DNA from: Cohaesibacter sp. ES.047
GTDB taxonomy: Bacteria > Pseudomonadota > Alphaproteobacteria > Rhizobiales > Cohaesibacteraceae
Assembly: GCF_900215505.1 (NCBI RefSeq)
Contig: NZ_LT907844.1
Coordinates: 124,001 to 188,000 of the forward strand
DNA: 64,000 nucleotides
Reading direction: 5' to 3'
Shown here: piece by piece, positions 1 through 8,088 of the stretch
Numbering within the stretch: position 1 is the first letter of the stretch
Layout: every line of letters begins with the position of its first letter
The notes under the pieces: generated by a model
Databases searched by the model: none
Seen by the model: only the letters and a program-made list of their open reading frames with translations
What the model was told of the DNA's origin: nothing
Made by a program: the position numbers and the translations under genes

Positions 1-1148
1 AGCACGTAGCGGGCACTGCGGATGGCCGCGTAGCCCAGTGGGATGAGCATCAGGTTGGCGATGAAGAAGGTCAGGAAGATGCCATAGGTCAGATCCGCCT
101 GCTGGATGAAGACCATGGGGCCGGGCGTGATGCCCTTCATGAACAGAACGCCGATTGCGATTGCTGTTACCGAGTCGCCGGGAATACCGAACACCAGGGC
201 AGGCACCCAGACACCGCTCAGACCGGCATTGTTGGCAGCACCAGCAGCAACAAGCCCCTCTTCATGCCCCGTGCCGAACTTTTGCGGTTCGCGAGCAAAC
301 TTCTTGGACAGGGCGTAGGAGACCCAGGCGGCGATATCGGCCCCAGCGCCGGGGAGGATGCCGACGATGGTGCCGATAAGGCTTCCCCGGACCAGATGAC
401 TTTTGTTCCTTAACATCATCTTGCCCTGCCCGGCGAAAACGCTCGACCGCCCGGGGGCAATGGTTGATCGGTTCTGTTGGGGAGAGATCGCAAAGCGCAA
501 CAGCTCGGTCATGGCGAACATGCCGATCATCGCCGGAATGAAGCTGATCCCGGCCATGAGTTCGACATTGCCGAATGTGAAGCGCGGGTAGCCGCCGATC
601 ACATCAATGCCGATTGTCGAGATGAAGAGCCCCAGAAGCAATGCGATCATGCCCTTGGTGCGGGATCCGCGCGAGATGACAACCGAGCAGCTCAGGCCAA
701 GACAGGCAAGCCAGAAATACTCGACCGTTGAGAATTGAAAAGCGAACTCGGCCAGATAGGGCGCTCCGGTCGACAGGATAACCGCGCCCACAAGCCCGCC
801 AAAGACAGAGCTGACAAGCCCGATGCCGAGGGCTTTTTCAGCCTCACCGCGCTGGGTCATGTTAAAGGCTTCATCGACATAGGCCGCAGAGGCTGGCGTG
901 CCGGGAATGCGCAGCAGTGCGCCGGGTATGTCCCCTGCAAAGATCGCCATAGCAACGCTGGTTACGATCGCCGCAATCGCAGGCAAGGGATCCATAAAGA
1001 AGGTAATAGGCACCAGCAGCGCCGTGGCCATGGTTGCCGAAAGCCCGGGGACGGCGCCAACAAACAGGCCAAACATGGCCGATCCCAGAATGACCATCAG
1101 AACATAGGGCTCGGTGACTTGGCTGAAAGCTGAGAGAAGAACGTCCAT
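1..1148 (-). CDS. tctA: TctA-family tripartite tricarboxylate transporter large permease (partial)
   Basis: Large membrane subunit of a tripartite tricarboxylate transporter, a secondary carboxylate importer driven by an ion gradient. The reverse-strand reading frame opens with MDVLLSAFSQVTEPYVLM and stays open to the window edge, so the C-terminus is missing (about 380 of roughly 500 residues are present). It is strongly hydrophobic with many predicted helices and carries the glycine/proline-rich TctA signatures GLFVGAVPGLSATMA near the N-terminus and GILPGAGADIAAW around residue 260. It starts 4 bp after the stop of the TctB gene and follows tctC, giving the common C-B-A order. The substrate cannot be read from sequence; family members carry citrate, other carboxylates and aromatic acids. 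Confidence 0.93.
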   Translation of the reverse strand, partial: MDVLLSAFSQVTEPYVLMVILGSAMFGLFVGAVPGLSATMATALLVPITFFMDPLPAIAAIVTSVAMAIFAGDIPGALLRIPGTPASAAYVDEAFNMTQRGEAEKALGIGLVSSVFGGLVGAVILSTGAPYLAEFAFQFSTVEYFWLACLGLSCSVVISRGSRTKGMIALLLGLFISTIGIDVIGGYPRFTFGNVELMAGISFIPAMIGMFAMTELLRFAISPQQNRSTIAPGRSSVFAGQGKMMLRNKSHLVRGSLIGTIVGILPGAGADIAAWVSYALSKKFAREPQKFGTGHEEGLVAAGAANNAGLSGVWVPALVFGIPGDSVTAIAIGVLFMKGITPGPMVFIQQADLTYGIFLTFFIANLMLIPLGYAAIRSARYV

Positions 1149-1152
1149 GAGA

Positions 1153-1635
1153 TCACCAGGCAATCGGTTCGAGCAGGCCCCATGGCAGCGGCACTAGGAA
1201 CAGCTTGTTGAAGATGGTATGGATGGCGAACGCAGCGACGACGCTCACCGGAATGGCAACAATGATCCTGAGCTGAAAGACCAGAAAGAGCGCAATCAGC
1301 AGAATAGCGCTGAGGAGTGGAAACCCGATGTCGTTGACAAAGGGAATAAAACTGGCCGTACCAAGCAGAATGACCAGAGCTTGCAGGACGCGCCGTTGAT
1401 CTTTGATCCAGTTGCCGAATGACACAAGCCTTGCGCGGTCCGTACGACGTAAATCCGTAATGATGAGAGACAGGCCACCAAGAATAAAGCCGAAGGCGAT
1501 AATTCTCGGCATGAGATCCGAACCGACCGATTGCCCCGGAACGGAGGGAAATGAGCTGATCTCATACAGGATGGCCAATGAGAACAGGATGAGGAGTCCC
1601 CCCATCAAACGATCGCTTATTTTCATTTTTTGCAT
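1153..1635 (-). CDS. tctB: TctB-family tripartite tricarboxylate transporter small permease
   Basis: Small membrane subunit (160 aa) of the same importer. It has four hydrophobic stretches: residues about 10-30, 40-60, 85-105 and 110-140, the normal TctB topology. The segment MGGLLILFSLAILYEISSF near the N-terminus and the glycine-containing second helix are typical of the family, although TctB proteins are poorly conserved and the call rests partly on its place between tctC and tctA. A 229-bp spacer separates it from tctC, and that spacer holds a stem-loop that may set the relative expression of binding protein and permease. Confidence 0.85.
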   Translation of the reverse strand: MQKMKISDRLMGGLLILFSLAILYEISSFPSVPGQSVGSDLMPRIIAFGFILGGLSLIITDLRRTDRARLVSFGNWIKDQRRVLQALVILLGTASFIPFVNDIGFPLLSAILLIALFLVFQLRIIVAIPVSVVAAFAIHTIFNKLFLVPLPWGLLEPIAW

Positions 1636-1832
1636 CCGACTTCAGACAGGCCTTGTGCCTATGCTCACCGGTCACTATTGCCTTCATGGACAGGCAAAAG
1701 ACGACAAGGCCCAAGCAGGGCACCACAAAGCAACACAAGGCGGTTCAGGTCCAGATCAAAGCAAGGCGGGATTTTTGCACCTGCCATGTCCACCCCGGCG
1801 ATCCCGCGCCGAGGCGAAGTGGTTCAACCGCA

Positions 1833-1852
1833 AAGGGTCATGAGAGACCCTT
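1833..1852 (-). terminator. Stem-loop downstream of tctC (attenuator-like)
   Basis: A 7-bp perfect stem (AAGGGTC / GACCCTT) with a 6-nt loop lies 13 bp past the tctC stop codon. In the direction of transcription it is followed by only a short T run, so it is more likely a partial terminator or 3'-end stabiliser of the tctC message than a full stop, because tctB and tctA lie downstream on the same strand. Confidence 0.45.
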
Positions 1853-1864
1853 CTGCTGACACTA

Positions 1865-2842
1865 TTATTTTGCCAACCCGGCTGCTTTCATGACCTTGCC
1901 CAGATCGGCGTCAGCCTTGGCCATCCATTCGCCAAAGCCTGCGCCATCACGCCAGATCGTGCCAAAGCCGCGTTTTTTCATGAAGGCCTGGAATTCATCA
2001 GACTTGTAGGCTTTTTCAATGGACGCGGACAATTTGGAAGCGACATCATCGGACAGTCCCTTCGGAGCACCAACACCGCGCCAGGTTGCACTGGTCCAGT
2101 CCAGATCAGCCGCTTCCTTGAGGGTCGGCACATCGGGGTATTTGTCGAGACGCTCGTTAGCCATGACGGCGAGGGTTTTGACCTTGCCGGCATCGATGAG
2201 CGATGAGGCTTCGGACACGGAGCAGGTCACGACATCAACGCCGCCAGAGACCAGATCCTGCAGAGCAGGTGCGGACCCCTTGGTCGGAACCCAAGGCACA
2301 GTGCTCGGATCGGCGTCCGCAGCGACCAGCATGCCCGCAAGAGCCAGATGCCAGATGCCGCCCTGACCGGTACCGGACCCTTTCATCGAGCCCGGATCGG
2401 CCTTGGCGTCAGCGAGGAGGGTTTTCACATCATTATATTTGGAATCGGATGCAACATGGACCCCTGCCGAGTCGGCATTGAACAGAGCAAGTGGCGTGTA
2501 GCCGGTATAGTCGAGCTTGGTCAGACCAGCCCAGTGCATCATGGCGATTTCCACCGTGACAGTGCCAACGGTATAACCATCCGGTTTGGCCATAGAAATG
2601 GCGGAATGGCCGACCACACCACCCCCGCCGGTGCGGTTAACGACATTGACGGGCACGCCAAGATCTTTTTCAACGAGTCCGGCCAACATGCGGCTGGTTG
2701 CATCTGTGCCGCCACCGGCACCCCAAGGCACGATCCAGGTGATCGGACGCTCTGGATATTCGGCAAAAGCGGGCGTGGCCGCAGACATGGCGAAAGCAAC
2801 CGCAGCGACACTCAGGCCTGCGGACAACATTGTACGAAGCAT
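1865..2842 (-). CDS. tctC: TctC/Bug-family periplasmic solute-binding protein
   Basis: Periplasmic substrate-binding protein (325 aa) that delivers a carboxylate to the TctAB permease. The N-terminus is a Sec signal peptide with cleavage expected after ATPAFA, followed by the Bug-family opening YPERPITWIVPWGAGGGTD. The family's substrate loops are visible as VVNRTGGGGVVGH (about residues 64-76) and GSGTGQGGIWHLALAG (about 155-170). The length is normal for the family. A good ribosome-binding site (AGGGAGAG) precedes the ATG. It is transcribed divergently from the SDR gene across a 545-bp AT-rich region, so it may share regulation with the sugar-acid genes. Ligand unknown. Confidence 0.93.
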   Translation of the reverse strand: MLRTMLSAGLSVAAVAFAMSAATPAFAEYPERPITWIVPWGAGGGTDATSRMLAGLVEKDLGVPVNVVNRTGGGGVVGHSAISMAKPDGYTVGTVTVEIAMMHWAGLTKLDYTGYTPLALFNADSAGVHVASDSKYNDVKTLLADAKADPGSMKGSGTGQGGIWHLALAGMLVAADADPSTVPWVPTKGSAPALQDLVSGGVDVVTCSVSEASSLIDAGKVKTLAVMANERLDKYPDVPTLKEAADLDWTSATWRGVGAPKGLSDDVASKLSASIEKAYKSDEFQAFMKKRGFGTIWRDGAGFGEWMAKADADLGKVMKAAGLAK

Positions 2843-3387
2843 GGAACTCTCCCTAGTTTTTCATGCAGCCCGACATCGCGCATCAGGCCCCTCACACCGG
2901 CATCTGCCAGCGCTCTCCCTCGCAGATCCCCAACCCGATGATCACACTGAGACGTGCATCCGAGGCAACCTCAGAAGCCGGGAACCCAGCATTCATTGAA
3001 ACCGCTTTTTTCCTCAAAATCAACAAATAATGATTTCATTTTACTAATTAATTGACGCATATTTCCAATTGGCCACCTATTGGCGATGGCTTCCGAGCAC
3101 GACAGAAGCCCCACTGAAAAAGATACAATTTATATATCTTACAATATCTTATATCTTTCTTTCCGAAGTTTTTCTATCATTTCCGGGCAGGCATACTAAA
3201 GTCTTGGTGCCTTTGCCGCCCTCCACCGAGATGTCTCTTTTTGCGCAATTAGGAAATTTAAGGAAATTATATCTTACTAATTTTATCTTATTTTGCTACC
3301 CTTACCAACCAAAGATACCAAGAAACGATCTTGTCACCTCCTCCACACGGGACACACGACAGGATCAAACCACGCGGAGAGGCAGAG
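2843..3387. promoter_or_regulatory. Divergent AT-rich regulatory region with repeated ATATCTTA motifs
   Basis: This 545-bp stretch lies between divergently transcribed tctC and the SDR gene and holds no credible gene. Its right half is far richer in A+T than its surroundings. ATATCTTA or a one-base variant occurs at 3134, 3144, 3151, 3269 and 3283, and AGGAAATT is directly repeated at 3251 and 3261. A short palindrome CCAATTGG lies at 3065-3072. These are candidate operators for the GntR-type regulators encoded nearby, but no binding site can be assigned from sequence alone. Confidence 0.5.
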
Positions 3388-4149
3388 ATGCTAAACGATA
3401 TTGCAGGCATGAAGGTGCTTGTTTTTGGAGGAAGTTCTGGGATCGGCGCAGCAGCCGCCGAAGCCTTCGCGGCTGAGGGGGCTGACGTTGCAATTCATTA
3501 TGCCCGGGGTGAAGAACGCGCAAACACGGTGGCTCAGAAGGCCTCCTCCCACGGGGTCAAGGCCGTGACAATTGGTGCGGACCTTTTTGAGGAAGGCGCG
3601 GCGGCAGCTGCCGTCAAGGAGGCGGCAGAGGCACTTGGCGGCCTTGACGTGCTCATCAACAACGCCGGAGCCATGGTCGGTCGCGCGCGGCTTTCTGATG
3701 TGGAACGCAAACTCTACGACCAGATCATGGACCTCAATGTCTGGGCCGTGATTGAGGCCAGTCAGGCCGCCCTTCCCTACCTGAAGGCATCCGACAAGGC
3801 ATCGATCATCAATCTTGCGTCTATCGCTGGTCGCAACGGCGGCGGACCGGGCGCCGGACTCTATGCGTCGGCCAAAGCCTTCGTTGGCAACTACACCCGC
3901 AACCTCGCCAAGGATCTGGCCGAGTTCGGCATTCGTGCCAACGCAATTGCGCCGGGCTTCATCAAGACCGCCTTTCATGACGAGACGCCGCAGGCCGTGG
4001 TTGATAGCATCATCGCCTCGACCCCGCTCGGACGGGCCGGTGTCGCAGAAGACTGCACGGGATCGCTGCTGTTCCTTGCGTCTCCGCAGATGAGCAGCTT
4101 TATCACCGGGCAGACTATCGAAATCAACGGTGGGGCACTGATGCCCTGA
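3388..4149 (+). CDS. SDR-family NAD(P)-dependent oxidoreductase (possible sugar or sugar-acid dehydrogenase)
   Basis: Classical short-chain dehydrogenase of 253 aa. It has the Rossmann glycine motif as GGSSGIG (residues 11-17), the NNAG motif near residue 91, the catalytic serine in NLASIAG and the YASAK active-site Tyr-Lys pair around residue 157, and ends with the usual EINGG segment. The ATG at 3388 is chosen because GGAGAGGCAGAG sits just in front of it; an upstream in-frame start at 3331 lacks such a site. The first glycine motif begins GGSS instead of the usual TGxx, a tolerated variant. Because dgoK and dgoA follow, oxidation of a sugar or aldonate feeding 2-dehydro-3-deoxygalactonate is a reasonable guess, but SDR substrates cannot be read from sequence. 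Confidence 0.9.
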   Translation: MLNDIAGMKVLVFGGSSGIGAAAAEAFAAEGADVAIHYARGEERANTVAQKASSHGVKAVTIGADLFEEGAAAAAVKEAAEALGGLDVLINNAGAMVGRARLSDVERKLYDQIMDLNVWAVIEASQAALPYLKASDKASIINLASIAGRNGGGPGAGLYASAKAFVGNYTRNLAKDLAEFGIRANAIAPGFIKTAFHDETPQAVVDSIIASTPLGRAGVAEDCTGSLLFLASPQMSSFITGQTIEINGGALMP

Positions 4150-4180
4150 GCGCGGGTGTAATTGATTGGCAGGTGAAAGG

Positions 4181-4987
4181 ATGCTAGCGTTGAACGGTGA
4201 GTGGAAAGAGACTGCACTTCCTCCCGAAAACGGAAGAAGGTCGAGCGCGCTGCGCAACGACGACAGCGTTCTTTTGAGCCGAAACAACAATGGGATGAGC
4301 AAGTCGCGAAGTCTAGCCGATACCGTCTATCAGGAGCTGCTGAGCAGGATTGTTGCCGGCACCTATCCTGAGAATACCAAGCTGCCGACCGAAGCCGAGT
4401 TGGCAGAGGATCTGGGTGCATCGCGTCCGGTGGTCAGGGCTGCCATTGCCCGGCTCAGGGAGAGTGACCTGGTTGCCTCCCGGCGCGGATCAGGGAGCTT
4501 TGTTCTCAAGCGTCCAAACGAGGCGGCGGCTCATTTTGCTCCCATTGAATCCATTGCGGATATTCAACGCTATTTCGAATATCGGATCATGCTGGAAGGG
4601 GAGGCTGCCTATCTGGCAGCCGAACGGGCCAGCGATCGCGATATCGAGAAAATGACCGTTGAAGTCAAGCGCATGGATGAAGCACTCGAGACCAACGAAG
4701 ATGTGGTCGAAGGGGACTTTCGCTTTCACCTGGCAATCTGTGAGGCAACCGACAATTATTTCCTTGTCAGTTCCTTCCAATTCCTGGCGGATGCCATGCA
4801 TCAATCGATGAATCTGGCACACAATCTGACCTTGCGCGGCAAACGCTCAAGGCAGGCTGTCGTTCATCAAGAGCATCATCGCATCTTTCTTGCCATCCGC
4901 AACCGGGAACGGAATGCCGCGCGTGTCCACATGCAGATGCATCTGCGAAACGCACGGCACAGAATCTTTAAAGGCCCGTCTTCGTAA
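4181..4987 (+). CDS. GntR/FadR-family transcriptional regulator (FCD domain)
   Basis: DNA-binding regulator of 268 aa from the chosen ATG. A winged helix-turn-helix spans about residues 45-110 (SLADTVYQELLSRIVAGTYP, then LPTEAELAEDLGASRPVVR), followed by an all-helical FCD effector domain (about 120-260) containing metal-ligand-type residues in FRFHLAICEATDN and HQEHHRIFLAI. The ATG at 4181 has AGGTG upstream at good spacing; a TTG at 4166 and an ATG at 4295 are alternatives, and the last would give the short N-terminus more usual for the family. It lies 31 bp after the SDR gene and upstream of dgoK, so it probably responds to galactonate or a related sugar acid and controls this locus. Confidence 0.9.
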   Translation: MLALNGEWKETALPPENGRRSSALRNDDSVLLSRNNNGMSKSRSLADTVYQELLSRIVAGTYPENTKLPTEAELAEDLGASRPVVRAAIARLRESDLVASRRGSGSFVLKRPNEAAAHFAPIESIADIQRYFEYRIMLEGEAAYLAAERASDRDIEKMTVEVKRMDEALETNEDVVEGDFRFHLAICEATDNYFLVSSFQFLADAMHQSMNLAHNLTLRGKRSRQAVVHQEHHRIFLAIRNRERNAARVHMQMHLRNARHRIFKGPSS

Positions 4988-5039
4988 TCCAACGAAGGCG
5001 CGCTGTGGGCGCCTTGGCGCCATATTTTCAGGTATAGCC

Positions 5040-5996
5040 ATGAACAACAAAGTCACGTCCGACAAATCCAGCGCCACATGGGTTGGCATCGACTGGGGAA
5101 CCACCAACATCCGCGCCTATCTGCTTGATGCCTCGGCCCGGATCCTCGACAAGCACACACTTGCCCGGCACATCAAGGACTGCAACGACGACGGCTGGAC
5201 AACGGTCTACCAGACGCTCATCGAAGGCTGGAACGTCACCGACGAAACGCCCGTGATCATCTGCGGCATGGCAGGCAGCAAGTTCGGCTGGGTCGAGGCA
5301 CCCTATGCCTCCTGTCCTGCGGGGGTAAGCGATCTGGTCGCCAAGGCTGTACACCCGGATGACATCGAGAATATCATGATCCTGCCGGGACTATGCTGCA
5401 AGGATGATCGCGGCAACCATGATGTGATCCGGGGTGAAGAGACCCAGCTTCTGGGACTGTTCGAGCAATCCTCCCTGATCACGCGCCTGATCTGTGCCCC
5501 GGGCACCCACACCAAGTGGATCAGCGCGGACAATTACACCGTTCGGAACTTCCACACCACGATGACGGGGGAACTGTTCGGCCTTTTGACAGAGCACAGC
5601 ATTCTTGCCCAGAGCATCGCCAAAAGTTCGTCCAGCGCGGTTGGTGCCAAATTCGAAGATGGGGTTCGCATGGCAGCCGAGGGCGGCGGACTGCTGGCCG
5701 ATATCTTCAAGGTGCGGGCGAACAGCCTGTTCAACGAGCTGAACCCAGAAGATGCGGGCGACTTTCTCTCTGGCATTCTTGTCGGCACCGATGTCTTCCA
5801 AGAGGTCTCCAGTCTGGATCATGGTCTCGTGTCCGTGCCGCTCATCGGCCCCAAACCGCTGTCGGAGCGGTATGCCAGAGCGCTCAGCCACTTCGGCATT
5901 GAGGGCATCGTTCTGGATGCGGAAGAACTGACGATTGCGGGCCTTGCCAGTGTTGCCCGCCAGATGGGTATTGTGGAGACGTCTCATGTTGCATGA
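5040..5996 (+). CDS. dgoK: 2-dehydro-3-deoxygalactonokinase
   Basis: Cytosolic kinase (318 aa) that phosphorylates 2-dehydro-3-deoxy-D-galactonate at O6 in the De Ley-Doudoroff route. The N-terminal phosphate-binding motif WVGIDWGTTNIRAYLLD (about residues 14-30) is diagnostic of the DgoK group, with further family signatures ICGMAGSKFGWVEAPY (about 75-90), RGEETQLLG and CAPGTHTKWI in the middle, and MTGELFGLL near residue 180. The length matches the family. The chosen ATG fits the homologous N-terminus; longer in-frame versions run into the regulator gene. Its stop overlaps the start of dgoA by 11 nt, which implies translational coupling. Confidence 0.93.
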   Translation: MNNKVTSDKSSATWVGIDWGTTNIRAYLLDASARILDKHTLARHIKDCNDDGWTTVYQTLIEGWNVTDETPVIICGMAGSKFGWVEAPYASCPAGVSDLVAKAVHPDDIENIMILPGLCCKDDRGNHDVIRGEETQLLGLFEQSSLITRLICAPGTHTKWISADNYTVRNFHTTMTGELFGLLTEHSILAQSIAKSSSSAVGAKFEDGVRMAAEGGGLLADIFKVRANSLFNELNPEDAGDFLSGILVGTDVFQEVSSLDHGLVSVPLIGPKPLSERYARALSHFGIEGIVLDAEELTIAGLASVARQMGIVETSHVA

Positions 5997-6639
5997 CTCT
6001 AGTGATCGGCACTCTGATGATCGCCTCGGGGCGGCCCTTGCCAAGTGTCCGGTTGTGGCCATCCTGCGCGGGCTGGAACCGGAGCGCGCTATCGAGGTCG
6101 GCGAGGCCCTGTTCGATGCGGGCATCCGTATCATGGAGGTTCCGGCCAACTCGCCCGATCCCTTCGGCAGCATCGCTCAGATGGCGAAACACTTTGCCGA
6201 TCGGGCCGTGGTTGGGGCCGGCACGATCCTGACCATGGATCATGTCGCCAAGGTCAAGGCAGCAGGTGGACAGGTTGTCGTCAGCCCGAACATGAACGCG
6301 GACGTGATCCGCGCAACCAAGGCGATGGGCATGTACGCCCTGCCCGGTTGCTTCACCGCTACCGAGGCTTTTGCCGCTCTGGATGCGGGCGCCGATGGGC
6401 TGAAACTGTTTCCCGGTGAGGCGTTCACACCGGCCATGATCAAGGCGCTGCGCGCGGTGCTGCCTCCCCAGTCACGTGTGCTCGTGGTTGGCGGCATCGG
6501 AGCGGACAACATGAGCGCCTTCACCGAAGCGGGAGCCAATGGCTTTGGCATCGGTTCATGGCTGTTCAAACCCGGGCGTCCGACAGAAGAGATCGCCGAG
6601 CGCGCCCGGCAGGTTGTTGCTGCATGCCAGAATACTTAG
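5986..6639 (+). CDS. dgoA: 2-dehydro-3-deoxy-6-phosphogalactonate aldolase
   Basis: Class I aldolase of 217 aa that splits 2-dehydro-3-deoxy-6-phosphogalactonate into pyruvate and glyceraldehyde 3-phosphate. It has the KDPG/KDPGal aldolase barrel: VVAILRGLEPERAIEVGEAL at the N-terminus with the catalytic-region Glu/Arg, VGAGTILT (about residue 75), VVSPNMNADVI, the cleft motif LPGCFTATEAF, and the Schiff-base lysine in GLKLFPGE (about 142-149). KLFPGE rather than the FFPAE of Eda supports DgoA, as does fusion-like overlap with dgoK. The start at 5986 has GTGGAGA upstream and lies within the last codons of dgoK. No galactonate dehydratase gene is present in the window, so the preceding step must be encoded elsewhere. 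Confidence 0.92.
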   Translation: MLHDSSDRHSDDRLGAALAKCPVVAILRGLEPERAIEVGEALFDAGIRIMEVPANSPDPFGSIAQMAKHFADRAVVGAGTILTMDHVAKVKAAGGQVVVSPNMNADVIRATKAMGMYALPGCFTATEAFAALDAGADGLKLFPGEAFTPAMIKALRAVLPPQSRVLVVGGIGADNMSAFTEAGANGFGIGSWLFKPGRPTEEIAERARQVVAACQNT

Positions 6640-6691
6640 CCTCAATCCGGTCTGAAGGGCTGGATCCGATGGCTTTTGCACTAGTCTTTTG

Positions 6692-6722
6692 GAGGGGGGC
6701 ATTTTTGCCCCCCTCTTCTTTT
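6692..6722 (+). terminator. Rho-independent terminator after dgoA
   Basis: A perfect 9-bp G+C-rich stem (GAGGGGGGC / GCCCCCCTC) with loop ATTTTT is followed by TTCTTTT. It lies 52 bp beyond the dgoA stop codon and separates the catabolic genes from the ABC importer genes that follow. Confidence 0.9.
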
Positions 6723-7041
6723 GCCAGCGCAGAAATGCCTCGTACAGCAGGATGTAACCTGCTTGCGCGTGCAACAAGGCGCACCAGCGGACATCTTGAA
6801 GCCTTATGGATACTGTGTTTTCGGCCAGTTTCCCGTTATGATTGATAGGGTAACGAAGCGCGACAACTGTAAATTCCGACTTACCCATCAAAGCGCATCA
6901 CTGCCAAGTTGTTGCAACCAAAAGCCTTCGCACGAGGTGCCAGTGCTTTTTGCCATGAAAGCAGCAGCATCGTCCATTTACGATCCCCAATAAGTCATAC
7001 TTAATAAATATGGAGATGAAATGTTTCATAGGGAGGAAAAC
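6723..7041 (+). promoter_or_regulatory. Promoter region of the ytfQRT-yjfF importer
   Basis: This 319-bp gene-free stretch between the dgoA terminator and ytfQ must carry the importer promoter. The only symmetric element I could pick out is GTTG-TTG-CAAC at 6908-6918, a weak operator candidate. No confident -35/-10 pair was found. The ribosome-binding site AGGGAGGAAAAC in front of the ytfQ ATG at 7042 is strong and decides that start over an ATG at 7021. Confidence 0.4.
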
Positions 7042-7995
7042 ATGAAACTTAGCTCAATCCTGCTCGCCAGTGCTATTTTCTTTGCACCGGCAACGGTCTT
7101 TGCTGCCGACAAAACTGTCGGTTTCTCGCAGATCGGTTCAGAATCCGGCTGGCGCGCAGCCGAAACCACCGTCACCAAACAACAGGCTGAAGAACGCGGC
7201 GTGAACCTCAAGTTCGCCGACGCTCAGCAGAAACAGGAAAACCAGATCAAAGCGATCCGTGGTTTCATCGCTCAGGGCGTTGACGCGATCCTGCTCGCTC
7301 CTGTTGTGGCAACCGGTTGGGACTCTGTGCTTGAAGAAGCAAAAGACGCTGAAATCCCCGTCATCCTGCTTGACCGCACCGTTGACGCGCCGGAAGATCT
7401 TTACATGACGGCCGTCACCTCTGACCTTGTCCACGAAGGCGAAGTCGCTGGTAATTGGCTTCAGGACGAAGTCGATGGCAAAGACTGCAACATCGTAGAG
7501 CTTCAGGGCACGACCGGGTCTTCCCCTGCAATCGATCGCAAAAAAGGCTTCGAACAGGGCATCGCCGATGCTTCGAACCTTAAGATCATCCGCAGCCAGA
7601 CCGGTGACTTCACCCGCGCTCAGGGTAAAGTCGTTATGGAAAGCTTCCTGAAAGCTGAAGGCGCTGAAAATATCTGCGCACTTTATGCCCATAACGATGA
7701 CATGGCCGTTGGCGCCATTCAGGCAATCAAGGAAGCCGGTGCGAAACCTGGCGAAGACATCCTGGTTGTCTCCATTGACTCCGTGCCTGATATTCATCTG
7801 GCAATGGACGCAGGCGAAGCCAACGCAACCGTCGAATTGACCCCGAATATGGCTGGTCCGGCGTTTGATGTTCTGGAAGCATACTGGAAAGATGGCACCG
7901 TGCCTCCGAAATGGATCCAGACCGAATCCAAACTCTACACGCTGGAAGACGACAACAAAGCGATCTACGAAACCAAGAAAAGCCTTGGCTACTGA
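7042..7995 (+). CDS. ytfQ: YtfQ-type sugar ABC transporter substrate-binding protein
   Basis: Periplasmic sugar-binding protein of 317 aa. A Sec signal peptide of about 22 residues ends in TVFA-AD. The mature protein reads almost throughout like Escherichia coli YtfQ, the galactofuranose binding protein: KTVGFSQIGSESGWRAAET at the N-terminus, FADAQQKQENQIKAIRGFIA, LLAPVVATGWD, QTGDFTRAQGK and YAHNDDMAVGAIQAIKEAG. These include the aromatic and charged residues that line the sugar pocket of that family, so galactofuranose or another furanose sugar is the likely ligand. It is the first gene of the importer and is followed by a stem-loop, consistent with high expression of the binding protein. 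Confidence 0.93.
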   Translation: MKLSSILLASAIFFAPATVFAADKTVGFSQIGSESGWRAAETTVTKQQAEERGVNLKFADAQQKQENQIKAIRGFIAQGVDAILLAPVVATGWDSVLEEAKDAEIPVILLDRTVDAPEDLYMTAVTSDLVHEGEVAGNWLQDEVDGKDCNIVELQGTTGSSPAIDRKKGFEQGIADASNLKIIRSQTGDFTRAQGKVVMESFLKAEGAENICALYAHNDDMAVGAIQAIKEAGAKPGEDILVVSIDSVPDIHLAMDAGEANATVELTPNMAGPAFDVLEAYWKDGTVPPKWIQTESKLYTLEDDNKAIYETKKSLGY

Positions 7996-8010
7996 TCTCT
8001 GACGAAATGA

Positions 8011-8041
8011 TGTGGCGAGCGGTATGATGCTGCTCGCCACA
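8011..8041 (+). terminator. Stem-loop between ytfQ and ytfR (attenuator-like)
   Basis: A perfect 10-bp stem (TGTGGCGAGC / GCTCGCCACA) with an 11-nt loop begins 15 bp after the ytfQ stop. The following sequence GCCTCTTTC is only weakly T-rich, so it probably stabilises the ytfQ message or attenuates read-through into ytfR rather than ending transcription completely. Confidence 0.6.
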
Positions 8042-8088
8042 GCCTCTTTCGCTGTCACCCAATCGACGTCAGCTTCCAGGATCAGACA

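Noticed and set aside
3069-3476. Possible gene of 135 codons before the SDR gene
   Set aside because: It crosses the A+T-rich regulatory region and overlaps the SDR start in another frame; no ribosome-binding site or motif.
5986-6639. KDPG aldolase (Eda) as the identity of the aldolase
   Set aside because: The active-site lysine region KLFPGE and overlap with dgoK fit DgoA better than Eda.
6721-6993. Possible small gene of 90 codons before ytfQ
   Set aside because: Starts within the dgoA terminator, has no ribosome-binding site or motif, and fills the expected promoter region.
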